NCBI GenBank assembly: GCA_965224435.1
Contig: OZ245048.1
Coordinates: 3,658,001-3,722,000, forward strand
DNA: 64,000 nt
DNA from: JAJRQY01 sp965224435
GTDB taxonomy: Bacteria > Actinomycetota > Acidimicrobiia > Acidimicrobiales > SZUA-35
Direction: 5' to 3'
Part shown: in pieces, positions 34,479-42,039 of the stretch
Layout of the letters: each line of letters starts with the position of its first letter
Position numbering within the stretch: position 1 is the stretch's first letter
Program-made: the position numbers and the translations under genes
The notes under the pieces: model-generated
The model's database searches: none
What the model saw: the letters and a program-made list of their open reading frames with translations, nothing else
What the model was told of the DNA's origin: nothing

Positions 34479-35600
34479 ATGAAGATCAGAGCTTTCGGGG
34501 TCGAACTATGGATGGACGAGTTCGAAAATTCGTGCGAACTAAACTTGGCTGAGACCTGCGTCGAGTCCCTGACAATTGAGGAGCTGCTCCATCTCTCAGG
34601 CCGCGGCAACGCCCTACTGTCTGACCTCTTGCCAATGAAGCTCGACTATGGGGCAATCCAAGGGTCCGATCGACTTCGCCAAGCCATTTGCGAGCTCTAC
34701 GACAACCAGCGACCCGACAATATTGTGATCACTCACGGAACGATCGGAGCCAATTCACTGGTTCACCAGGCTTTGGTATCACAGGGTGACCACGTCATTT
34801 CCGTGCTTCCCACCTATCAGCAACACTATTCAATCCCAGAAAGCCTCGGAGCAGAGGTCTCCATCTTGCCACTCCGGGAAGAGAACCTCTTCTTGCCCGA
34901 CCTGGACGAACTGCGGTCCTTGCTTCGCCCCGATACCAAGCTCATCGCCATCAACAATCCCAACAACCCAACCGGGTCCCTGATGGATCATGGCTTCCTG
35001 GTTGAACTCGCCGAAATTGCGAGGCAGAGCGGTGCCTTCTTACTATCCGATGAGGTTTACCGGGGCATCGACCAGGTCGGCGAGGGCTACACCGCTTCGG
35101 TCGCTGACCTGTATGAAAACGGCATCAGTACTTCTGGCATGTCCAAAACGTTCTCGCTGGCCGGGCTCCGTCTGGGATGGATCGCCGCACCTGTGGACGT
35201 GATCAAGACGGTCTCAATCCACCGTGACTACAACACGATTTCGGTGAGCAAGATTGACGACTACTTTGCCTGGGTTGCGCTGGAATGCCGGGACAAGATA
35301 TTGGCTCGCAGCCGGCAAATCGTTCGCACCAATCTGAGCATTCTCGATGCCTGGGTCAGCGAGGAAGACTCCATCAGCTACGTCAAGCCACAGTCAGCAA
35401 CCGTTGCGCTGTTGAAGTACGACATTGACATGCCATCCCGGGAGTTCTGTGTACAGCTCCTGACCGAAACCGGCGTGATGCTCACCCCCGGCAGTGCCCT
35501 GGACATGGAAGGTTATGTACGTATTGGCTATGCCCAGCATGAAGAAGTGTTGACCGATGGACTCAAGCGTCTAAGCCAATTCCTGGCCACTCTTTCCTAG
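34479..35600 (+). CDS. Fold-type I PLP aminotransferase (capreomycidine-synthase-like family)
   Basis: This 373-residue class I/II aminotransferase-fold protein has the PLP lysine in STSGMSKTFSLAGLRLGW, the Asn/Asp pocket in INNPNNPTGS and ILLSDEVYRG-like FLLSDEVYRGID, and a C-terminal Arg in GYVRIGYAQ. The start MKIRAFGVELWMDEFEN resembles a group that includes capreomycidine synthase (VioD) and related enzymes that act on Arg- or Met-type substrates. That detailed identity is a guess. It forms a likely two-gene operon with the CGNR regulator. Confidence 0.9.
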   Translation: MKIRAFGVELWMDEFENSCELNLAETCVESLTIEELLHLSGRGNALLSDLLPMKLDYGAIQGSDRLRQAICELYDNQRPDNIVITHGTIGANSLVHQALVSQGDHVISVLPTYQQHYSIPESLGAEVSILPLREENLFLPDLDELRSLLRPDTKLIAINNPNNPTGSLMDHGFLVELAEIARQSGAFLLSDEVYRGIDQVGEGYTASVADLYENGISTSGMSKTFSLAGLRLGWIAAPVDVIKTVSIHRDYNTISVSKIDDYFAWVALECRDKILARSRQIVRTNLSILDAWVSEEDSISYVKPQSATVALLKYDIDMPSREFCVQLLTETGVMLTPGSALDMEGYVRIGYAQHEEVLTDGLKRLSQFLATLS

Positions 35601-35658
35601 ACCCCTACCCGCCTATCTGACAGGGGCATTGACTTCCGCGACGTGAACAGGTGTTGGG

Positions 35659-36927
35659 CTAGAGGAGTTCGTTGGTGGTTTGGGCCCATCGTTCGGTGGC
35701 CGCGACCAGGTCGTCGATCTGTTGGTCAGAAATAGCCATGGACAAGGCGATGAAGCCACGACGCGCGACGTACTGGCCAGCAGCCAGCATCTGATGGAAA
35801 TACAGCTCCAGCCAGCGGTCATCATCGACATGCACCGTCAGCATCGAGCCTCGACCGGTTACCCACATCTTGGGCTTGGCCCCAGACAGGGCCACACCAA
35901 GCCGCTCTCGAAGTTGATCGCCGCGTTGATTCAGTGCGGCCAGCAGATCATCATCAAGACCATGGCGAAGAGTGGCTACAGCCGCCGCCATCGAGACCAC
36001 ATTATTGTTGAATGTTCCAGCCTGGGATAGGGCTCCACCCTGGGCTGGGTCGAAGGTCGCCATAATTCTAGCTCTTCCACCAAAGGCACCGAAAGTCATG
36101 CCTCCACCCAGATACTTTCCCAAGGTGGTCATGTCAGGAGAAATTCCGTACAGCTCCTGCGCTCCCCCACGGGCGAGGCGCGAGGTCATGACCTCATCCA
36201 GAATCAGCACAACATCAGTCTCGGTGCAGCGCCGACTGAGCTCGGTCATGAACTCTTCACTGGCTGGGCGACAACCACCGGAGCCCTGCACAGCCTCGAT
36301 CACGACACAAGCAAGGTCATTGTCGGGATGAAAGAGTTCGTCGAGACCCGCCATGTCGTTAAAGGGAGCAACTGAATAGTTGTGGGGAACGTTGAGCGGG
36401 TTGCCCGCGCCCCCAAAGGACAAAACACCACCGTGATAGCCATCGCTGAATACGCCGACCCCCGAACGGCCAGTGAAATGCAGGGCAGTACCGATGGCCA
36501 TCAAGTTCGCTTCGGTTCCCGAGTTGGTGAAGCGCACCTGGTCGATACCAGCGAACCGCTCACAGACCAGTTCGGCCAGCTCGATCTCACGGGGATGGGT
36601 GGCGCCAACGGCAAATCCTTCGTCCAACGCAGCCACAACCGCGTCTCGGATCAGCTGAGACGAATGGCCAAGCAGACCGGCGGTGTAGTTCCCGCAGAAG
36701 TCAACATAGTTATGTCCATCGGCATCACTGACGACCGAACCTTGTGCTCCGACAACACGAAAAGGGAACGGTTCGAAATGCAGGACCGAGCGAGTATTGC
36801 CGCCGGGCATGACCTTACGGGCTTGCTGATCGAACTGGGCGCTCGAAGCGTGAACCGCGACATACGCCTTGTGGGCGGCCGCAATTGCTCCGTCCAGCCC
36901 CTCGACGGACTTGCCAGAATCAGGCAT
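35659..36927 (-). CDS. Class III aminotransferase (glutamate-1-semialdehyde aminomutase-like)
   Basis: This 422-residue PLP enzyme has the class III signatures: RFTNSGTEANLMAIGTA, ILDEVMTSRLA and the PLP Lys in TTLGKYLGGGMTFGAFGG. It resembles glutamate-1-semialdehyde 2,1-aminomutase in length and motifs. In a catabolic operon (phosphotriesterase-like, TetR, PfpI) it is more likely an aminotransferase or aminomutase for another amine than the heme-pathway HemL. The gene starts 2 bp after the PfpI stop. Confidence 0.9.
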   Translation of the reverse strand: MPDSGKSVEGLDGAIAAAHKAYVAVHASSAQFDQQARKVMPGGNTRSVLHFEPFPFRVVGAQGSVVSDADGHNYVDFCGNYTAGLLGHSSQLIRDAVVAALDEGFAVGATHPREIELAELVCERFAGIDQVRFTNSGTEANLMAIGTALHFTGRSGVGVFSDGYHGGVLSFGGAGNPLNVPHNYSVAPFNDMAGLDELFHPDNDLACVVIEAVQGSGGCRPASEEFMTELSRRCTETDVVLILDEVMTSRLARGGAQELYGISPDMTTLGKYLGGGMTFGAFGGRARIMATFDPAQGGALSQAGTFNNNVVSMAAAVATLRHGLDDDLLAALNQRGDQLRERLGVALSGAKPKMWVTGRGSMLTVHVDDDRWLELYFHQMLAAGQYVARRGFIALSMAISDQQIDDLVAATERWAQTTNELL

Positions 36928-36929
36928 TG

Positions 36930-37580
36930 CTAGCGCTCCAGCGCTCGAGCGAAACCTTCAGAAACCAGCCGCACAACAGCTTCGGGCGCCGTCGATGGGG
37001 AGCCAGCATTGAAAGGAGGGTCGGGGTCGTACTCGATACCGAGCTGGATGGCTTGGGCCACCATGTCGCCACGCAGCCGGGCGATCAGAAGCAGACCCAT
37101 ATCGATGCCGGACGAAACCCCAGCGGCAGTGATGATCTTGCCTTCTTCAACAATGCGATCATCACACGGGGTTGCACCGTATTCATCCAGCCCACCGCGC
37201 AGGAACCAGTGACCAGTAGCCGACAGGCCATCTAAGAGGCCAGCAGCACCCAGAAGCTGGGAACCCGTACAGACAGATGTGGTGTATTGGGTCGTTGGGT
37301 GGATGCGACGGATCCAGTCGATGATGGCATGCTCGCCACCAGCAGCCATCTCGACCGTGGCTAAGCCGCCAGGAATCACGATCACATCAGCAGACTCAAA
37401 CTCGTCGTAGGCCCCGTGAGCGACCACACTCATTCGACCTCGACTATCCAGAACTGGCCCGGCCTTCTCGGCGGCAAAGCTGATCTCACTATCGGGCACA
37501 TCGCACAAGACCGAATAGGGGCCGATGGCGTCGAGCATGGTCACCCCTTCGAAGAGGGCGATCACGATTGAGGTTGTCAT
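36930..37580 (-). CDS. DJ-1/PfpI-family protein (isonitrile hydratase-like)
   Basis: This 216-residue protein of the DJ-1/PfpI/GATase1-like fold has the nucleophile Cys elbow SVCTGSQLLGAAGLLDG and a Glu/Asp pair near residues 10-17 (LFEGVTMLDAIGPY). The motif set is nearest to isonitrile (isocyanide) hydratases and AraC-sensor-type PfpI proteins. If the enzyme role is right, it would hydrate an isonitrile to an N-substituted formamide, and a phosphotriesterase-like amidohydrolase nearby could act next. That link is speculative. Confidence 0.86.
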   Translation of the reverse strand: MTTSIVIALFEGVTMLDAIGPYSVLCDVPDSEISFAAEKAGPVLDSRGRMSVVAHGAYDEFESADVIVIPGGLATVEMAAGGEHAIIDWIRRIHPTTQYTTSVCTGSQLLGAAGLLDGLSATGHWFLRGGLDEYGATPCDDRIVEEGKIITAAGVSSGIDMGLLLIARLRGDMVAQAIQLGIEYDPDPPFNAGSPSTAPEAVVRLVSEGFARALER

Positions 37581-37652
37581 GTTGGGTCTTCCTTCTTGAG
37601 ATAAAGACTGGGAGAGCTGCGAGGGGGTGAGAGACGTAGCGGGGTGGCCGGT

Positions 37653-38291
37653 TCAGACCGGTGTCAGATAGCGCTGTTCGAAGACAGCCAGCGGTTGCGA
37701 AATGTCGGGAACGATCGCGGGTAGGGCGGCTCGCACCGTCAGCGCGGCGAGGGCCACGTACTCTGAAGCCAGCTTCTTGGGAGATAGGCGGCCACCGGGC
37801 CGATACCAATCAGCGACTGCGGTGCAACTTCCAAGCAGGAACTGGGCACCAAGCCGAGGCTCAACTCCCGTGAAGGAACCATCGACGACACCGGTCTTGA
37901 GAACCTTGCGCCATAGTCGTTCGTATCGATCTCGTTGGGCGACAGCTCGATCGCGTGCTTCAGGCTTCATGGCCCCTAACTGACGATCGACAACGATGGT
38001 TTCTGCACCATTGGTGGCATGAATGGTGACATGTAGCGCAACCAGGCCAGCCAACCGGTCCGCTGGGTTCAGCTGCTGGGCAATGACCAGTTCTGCTGCT
38101 TCGATTAGGGCGCTCATAGTCGAGTCGATGATCTCATCCAGGAGATCATCCTTGGAGTTGATGTGGTAGTACAGACTGGCTGTTGTGATGCCGACGTCAT
38201 CTGCCAGCTGGCGAATCCCCGTTCCGGCAAAACCAAGCTCGACAAAACGCTCAATCGCTGCTTCGCGGATTCGCTCGCGCGTACTGCTCAC
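37653..38291 (-). CDS. TetR-family regulator
   Basis: This 212-residue protein has an N-terminal TetR helix-turn-helix (RERIREAAIERFVELGFAGT, then DDVGITTASLYYHINSKDDL). The C-terminal part contains TetR_C-type helices with ARDRAVAQRDRYERLWRKV. The start is a GTG within a 17-bp tandem repeat just after the phosphotriesterase-like gene. As the second gene of the operon, it probably represses the whole set through the 16-bp palindrome at 39379-39394. Confidence 0.9.
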   Translation of the reverse strand: MSSTRERIREAAIERFVELGFAGTGIRQLADDVGITTASLYYHINSKDDLLDEIIDSTMSALIEAAELVIAQQLNPADRLAGLVALHVTIHATNGAETIVVDRQLGAMKPEARDRAVAQRDRYERLWRKVLKTGVVDGSFTGVEPRLGAQFLLGSCTAVADWYRPGGRLSPKKLASEYVALAALTVRAALPAIVPDISQPLAVFEQRYLTPV

Positions 38292-38330
38292 TCGCTGATG
38301 CCGATCACTCGCTGATGCCGATCACTCGCT
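38291..38330. repeat. 17-bp tandem repeat at a gene junction
   Basis: CTCGCTGATGCCGATCA occurs twice in full (38291-38307, 38308-38324), followed by a partial third copy. It spans the end of the phosphotriesterase-like gene (its TGA is in the repeat) and the GTG start of the TetR gene. Slippage here would change intergenic spacing and coupling. Confidence 0.8.
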
Positions 38331-39368
38331 AATGCTCAGTACCCGAGCCGGGGTCAGTCGCATGATCTGGTCAATGTCAGCATCGCTCAAGCCAATCCGG
38401 CCCATCAAGGGGACTACCCGCGTCAAGATGTGATCAAGCCCTTCGCCGCCAAAGGCAGTGGTGTGTACCCGTTGGCAGATGTCTTGACTGACCGCTATCT
38501 GGTCCAGGTATCCAGCTTCCATCAATTGGGCAATGAAGCGAATCCGGCCACCGTCGTTTGGCATCTGGGTGAAATTCGGATCCAGGTAGTAGGAGCTCTC
38601 TTGCCCAAACAGATCGAACTCTAGGACACAGCCCGTCTCGGCCAAGGCGAGCATCTGGTCAATGGAAGTCAGGGTGCGCTCCACATGGCTCATCACGATC
38701 CGGCTCGGGTCGACACCCCAAGCGATGCAGGCTTCGACCACCGCCATTGGTGAGGCTGAAGCCCTGCCGGGGTGAATTTGCAAGGCAGCCCCGGTCTCGA
38801 CCTGAGCTAACGCGGCGGCGTGCAGGCTCCGCATCTCTCGCTCGGTGTGAGGCCAGCTCAGGCCAACCTCACCAATAATGCCCGCCTTGATATCGGTGCC
38901 TTCCACGCCGTCGGTGATCTCGTTGACAGTTTGCTGAGCTAGATCTTCAACTGACCTCTCGGCGAAGTCATTCGGCAATGATCCATCGATGTACCAGCCC
39001 GAGCCCATGACAATGTGCAGCCCGGTCCGCTCAGCCAATTCGCGGAGCCCGACGGGATCACGACCGATACCAATGCTGGTTGAGTCAACAACCGTCGAGC
39101 CGCCTGCCGCCTGAAACGCTCGGATTTCGACCTCGGCCTCATCGACATCACCAAGCGTCACATTGTGCTCGGTGGTAATGGACCAGAGATGGTGCCGATA
39201 GGAGCCAAGCTCGATCTTGCTCCGGTCCCATGTCGACTGATCCGCTGGCATGTAGCAGGAGAAGTCGCTGAGCAGGTGCTCGTGGAGGTGGACCAGTCCA
39301 AGTGAGCGTGGATCGACCCTGTCGGTCACCGTCTGCACAAAGGGAGAGGACACATCAGCAGTCGTCAT
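38322..39368 (-). CDS. Phosphotriesterase-like amidohydrolase (Glu-bridged type)
   Basis: This 348-residue TIM-barrel metal hydrolase of the PTE family has the N-terminal H-x-H in GLVHLHEHLLSDF, later His in ALQIHPGRAS, His in IVMSHVERT and Asp in VSQDICQRV. The bridging position, a carboxylated Lys in classical phosphotriesterase, is Glu here (IIGEVGLSWP), as in some lactonase or Php-like members. So it may be a lactonase or amide/ester hydrolase rather than a true phosphotriesterase. It is the first gene of a four-gene operon with TetR, PfpI and aminotransferase genes. Confidence 0.9.
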   Translation of the reverse strand: MTTADVSSPFVQTVTDRVDPRSLGLVHLHEHLLSDFSCYMPADQSTWDRSKIELGSYRHHLWSITTEHNVTLGDVDEAEVEIRAFQAAGGSTVVDSTSIGIGRDPVGLRELAERTGLHIVMGSGWYIDGSLPNDFAERSVEDLAQQTVNEITDGVEGTDIKAGIIGEVGLSWPHTEREMRSLHAAALAQVETGAALQIHPGRASASPMAVVEACIAWGVDPSRIVMSHVERTLTSIDQMLALAETGCVLEFDLFGQESSYYLDPNFTQMPNDGGRIRFIAQLMEAGYLDQIAVSQDICQRVHTTAFGGEGLDHILTRVVPLMGRIGLSDADIDQIMRLTPARVLSISE

Positions 39369-39378
39369 TCCTTCAACC

Positions 39379-39394
39379 TACCGATCGATCGGTA
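39379..39394. promoter_or_regulatory. Perfect 16-bp palindrome, candidate TetR operator
   Basis: TACCGATCGATCGGTA is a perfect palindrome 10 bp upstream of the phosphotriesterase-like start and is of the ACCGATCGGT style often seen for TetR repressors. Being in the promoter of the operon that encodes a TetR protein, it is the natural operator for that protein. Confidence 0.7.
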
Positions 39395-39482
39395 ACTACC
39401 CTCGTCCCGACGCCAATACAGCATGTATGTGGAGGCTACATCAGTGCCAGCTACACAGGAGACAGGTCGTTAGGGCCTCGAT

Positions 39483-40016
39483 TCAGCAAGTCGTTAGTTT
39501 CAACAGCAGGCCAGCAAAGCGGTTCAGGAGCGGAACTTCAACTCCGGCCAGTTTGCCATGATCATCCTCCAAGCGGCGCAACGTGATGGCGTCCAAGTAG
39601 TGAGGGTTGGCAGCGAAGCTGGCCGCCTCGTCGCTCGACATCGGCCCACCTTGTTTCCCCAATGTGTAGATCGAAGCCTCAGACAGGTGGTCAAAATAGT
39701 CCGGGTCAACCGAGCAAAGGTAGCGCTTTGCTTCAACATGAAGCCTCACCGGTTCGCTGACTTCTGGGCCGAATCGCTCGGCTACCCAATCGCCACCCAG
39801 GTCACCATGGGAGTGGATGCCGTACTCGTCATCCGGCTCATCCAGCCAATGGCCGACGTCGTGCAGCAGACATGCAGCAACAAGTGCCTCCGGTTCATTG
39901 GCCTCTTCAGCAGCTAGGGCCGTCAAAAGGGAGTGCTCAGCAATGCTGACCTTCTCACCGTAAGGCTCTGTCCCGCGTTCTTCCATCAAGGCTCGGAGTT
40001 CCTCAACGACGCTCAT
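39483..40016 (-). CDS. HD-domain mixed-valence di-iron oxygenase (PhnZ/TmpB-like)
   Basis: This 177-residue HD protein has the PhnZ-type pattern: a Tyr near the N-terminus followed by EH (PYGEKVSIAEHSLLTALAAEE), then HD (AACLLHDVGHWL), H-x-H (GIHSHGDLGG) and RLHVEAKRYL. PhnZ and TmpB cleave the C-P bond of alpha-hydroxylated aminophosphonates with O2, giving phosphate plus an acid. It overlaps the upstream gamma-butyrobetaine-hydroxylase-like gene by four bases, as expected for TmpA-TmpB, which turn 2-trimethylaminoethylphosphonate into glycine betaine and phosphate. The exact substrate is inferred. Confidence 0.82.
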   Translation of the reverse strand: MSVVEELRALMEERGTEPYGEKVSIAEHSLLTALAAEEANEPEALVAACLLHDVGHWLDEPDDEYGIHSHGDLGGDWVAERFGPEVSEPVRLHVEAKRYLCSVDPDYFDHLSEASIYTLGKQGGPMSSDEAASFAANPHYLDAITLRRLEDDHGKLAGVEVPLLNRFAGLLLKLTTC

Positions 40017-41176
40017 CGGACAGCCCCGCCGGATGAGTGAGCCTGCAAAACGCGCAGCTTTGAGGTCAAGGAGTCCTTGTCGGCGTAGCAGCCCTGAAGA
40101 TGGCGAGAGCCTTCCTCATAAGATGACCGGCCATGCAAGACACGCTGGTTGTCAAAGATCATGAGCTGGCCGGGCTTCAGTCGAAACTCGATCCTGGCTG
40201 AGGACTCGTGCAGGGCCTGGCCCAGAATCCGATAGGCCTCATAGAAGGCGACCATCTCATCGGGCGGAAGATCAAACGCTTGTATCGATCGACTGTTATA
40301 GCGAATCTCGGTGATGGTGTCCCCCATCATCGAGATCAACGGAGTCCGATGCCAAAGATCGACTGACCCATTGACTGGCTTGCCTTCAGCCTCGACGAAC
40401 CGGAACTCCACCGGCGTTGATGTCAGAGTCTTGAAGGCATCTGGGTGCTCCGAGCGGAGTCGCTCAGCAACGGCGAAGCCATCAACCAGCTGACTCTCTC
40501 CGCCGTCTGAATCGTTTACCAAACAATGAAGTAGTTGGAGACCGGGTACTGGATCGCGATAGGGATTGTCGGTGTGCATGCCAATGGTCCCGCTGGTGAA
40601 GGCCAGGTTGGCTGGATTCGGTTCCACCCGGACATCAAAGAGTGGACCATAGTTGGTGTCTCGGACATAGCCGAACAAGCCGACAACGTCCAGGATCGTT
40701 CCCGGTTCGCAGGGAACATTCTCCAGCAGCCCAAATCCAAAGCGATCGACGTGGGCGAGAAGTTTCCGCAGCACAACTGGGTCGCCGCCAGCTGTTGAAT
40801 AGTCAACAAACACCGATGACTCTTGCAGATTGGATGACCAGAGAGTGCGGCCAGAAGCAGTCGGCGTCGACATCGAGGCCTGGCGTAACCAGGACGCTTC
40901 GAAGCGGTAGGAGGCAGTTCCAGACTCCTTCGAGCCAAGCTGTACAACAATTTGAGCATCTGCATGCTCGGCCCCAACAATCGAGACGCCATCCAGCAGA
41001 TTGATGTCGAAGGTGCGTTGGCCCCGCTTCTGATGCCTTCCGCCAGCCACGTTGTCTCGCAACCAGGTGGCGAAGTATCGCTGGCTTGCTCCGTCTTCGT
41101 AGGTGACGGTGAGCCAGTCCTGGTCATACTCAACGGTCCTTACATCCGATGAGCTTCCTACTCCATCTGGCAACAT
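40013..41176 (-). CDS. 2OG/Fe(II) dioxygenase, gamma-butyrobetaine-hydroxylase-like (TmpA-like)
   Basis: This 387-residue oxygenase has an N-terminal DUF971/GBBH-like zinc-type domain (WLRDNVAGGRHQKRGQRTFD) and a TauD-type core with H-x-D (IGMHTDNPYRDP), a distal His (RVLHGRSSYEEG) and Arg (RHLQGCY). ATG 41176 is favoured by an AAGGGA box eight bases upstream. Its partner is a PhnZ/TmpB-like HD oxygenase, so it likely hydroxylates the carbon next to phosphorus in an aminophosphonate. Without the partner it would be called gamma-butyrobetaine or trimethyllysine dioxygenase. Two inverted repeats lie in its promoter region. Confidence 0.85.
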   Translation of the reverse strand: MLPDGVGSSSDVRTVEYDQDWLTVTYEDGASQRYFATWLRDNVAGGRHQKRGQRTFDINLLDGVSIVGAEHADAQIVVQLGSKESGTASYRFEASWLRQASMSTPTASGRTLWSSNLQESSVFVDYSTAGGDPVVLRKLLAHVDRFGFGLLENVPCEPGTILDVVGLFGYVRDTNYGPLFDVRVEPNPANLAFTSGTIGMHTDNPYRDPVPGLQLLHCLVNDSDGGESQLVDGFAVAERLRSEHPDAFKTLTSTPVEFRFVEAEGKPVNGSVDLWHRTPLISMMGDTITEIRYNSRSIQAFDLPPDEMVAFYEAYRILGQALHESSARIEFRLKPGQLMIFDNQRVLHGRSSYEEGSRHLQGCYADKDSLTSKLRVLQAHSSGGAVR

Positions 41177-41194
41177 CAGGTTTCCCTTGCGCAA

Positions 41195-41232
41195 ATTGGT
41201 GTGTACCGATTATCGCATTGGTATACGCCAAT
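41195..41232. promoter_or_regulatory. Two ATTGG-N6-CCAAT-type inverted repeats, candidate operators
   Basis: ATTGGTGTGTACCGAT (41195-41210) and ATTGGTATACGCCAAT (41217-41232) are tandem inverted repeats whose centres are 22 bp apart, about two helical turns, immediately upstream of the TmpA-like gene. The TTGGTATAC core resembles GntR/FadR-type operators. No GntR gene is visible in the window. Confidence 0.6.
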
Positions 41233-41242
41233 AGGCAAGGTG

Positions 41243-42010
41243 TTATTCCGAAGGTTGTGCCATCTCTCGAAGCCAATTGTGGAGGAGGTCATCCAACGGC
41301 ATAGCGGCCGCGTAGTGCCAACCCTGAATGACGCTGAATCCAACCTCCCGAGCAGCAACAAGTTGACTTTCGGTCTCGACTCCCTCGGCGACAACGCCAA
41401 TTCCCAGGTCCTTGGCCAGTCCAACAACGGCCTGGGCAATGGCCCGTTCCGAGCCCTCCTCAATCAACTTGTCCACGAAACTCTTGTCGACCTTGACCGA
41501 GGTCAGCGGCAAGTCCCGCAAGTGTGAAAGAGATGAATAGCCGGTGCCAAAATCATCGAGGGCCAGTGAGAAACCAGCCTCGTTCAATGCCTGAACCGCG
41601 CTCAGGCTCGATGCTCCCCCGGCGAAGGCGGCACTCTCGGTAATCTCGATACAGACACCCTCAGGTTCGAGCCCAGCCTCCTTCGTTGTTCTTAGGACGA
41701 AGGGAACGAAGTCCGGCTGGATAATGCTGAGAGGCGAGAAATTGCAAGACATGACCGGACGCTCACCGGGAACCGCAGCGGCGATGACCGCTGCCGCAGC
41801 ACACGACAGGCCAAAAGCATGTTGGTCCAATTCCCACACCAGTCCCGAGCCAGCGATGCTGTCCAAGAACGCTCCAGGTCCGTGAAGGGTCCCTTCCACA
41901 TCAAGACACCGGGCCAGCGCCTCAAAGCCAATGGTTTTGCCGCTTGTGGAGTCAACCAGCGGCTGGAAGTGCATCACGATGCCGTCATTGTCCAGCGCAT
42001 GGCGGAGCAT
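41243..42010 (-). CDS. EAL domain, C-terminal part of a frameshifted GGDEF-EAL protein
   Basis: This 255-residue open frame is an EAL c-di-GMP phosphodiesterase domain with intact signature (TIGFEALARCLD), the DDFGTGYSSLSHLRDLPL loop and KVDKSFVDKL. Upstream the frame continues without a stop into the end of the GGDEF domain, in a different frame from that domain (sense reading AAKDRGRNRTEIFDTALEV just before). So the ATG at 42010 is unlikely to be the real start. It belongs with the 42040-43779 part. If the shift is a sequence error, one 2.5-kb gene encodes a GAF/PAS-GGDEF-EAL protein. Confidence 0.88.
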   Translation of the reverse strand: MLRHALDNDGIVMHFQPLVDSTSGKTIGFEALARCLDVEGTLHGPGAFLDSIAGSGLVWELDQHAFGLSCAAAAVIAAAVPGERPVMSCNFSPLSIIQPDFVPFVLRTTKEAGLEPEGVCIEITESAAFAGGASSLSAVQALNEAGFSLALDDFGTGYSSLSHLRDLPLTSVKVDKSFVDKLIEEGSERAIAQAVVGLAKDLGIGVVAEGVETESQLVAAREVGFSVIQGWHYAAAMPLDDLLHNWLREMAQPSE

Positions 42011-42039
42011 GCGTCGTTGTCGGTCCTCGATCTCTGTAG

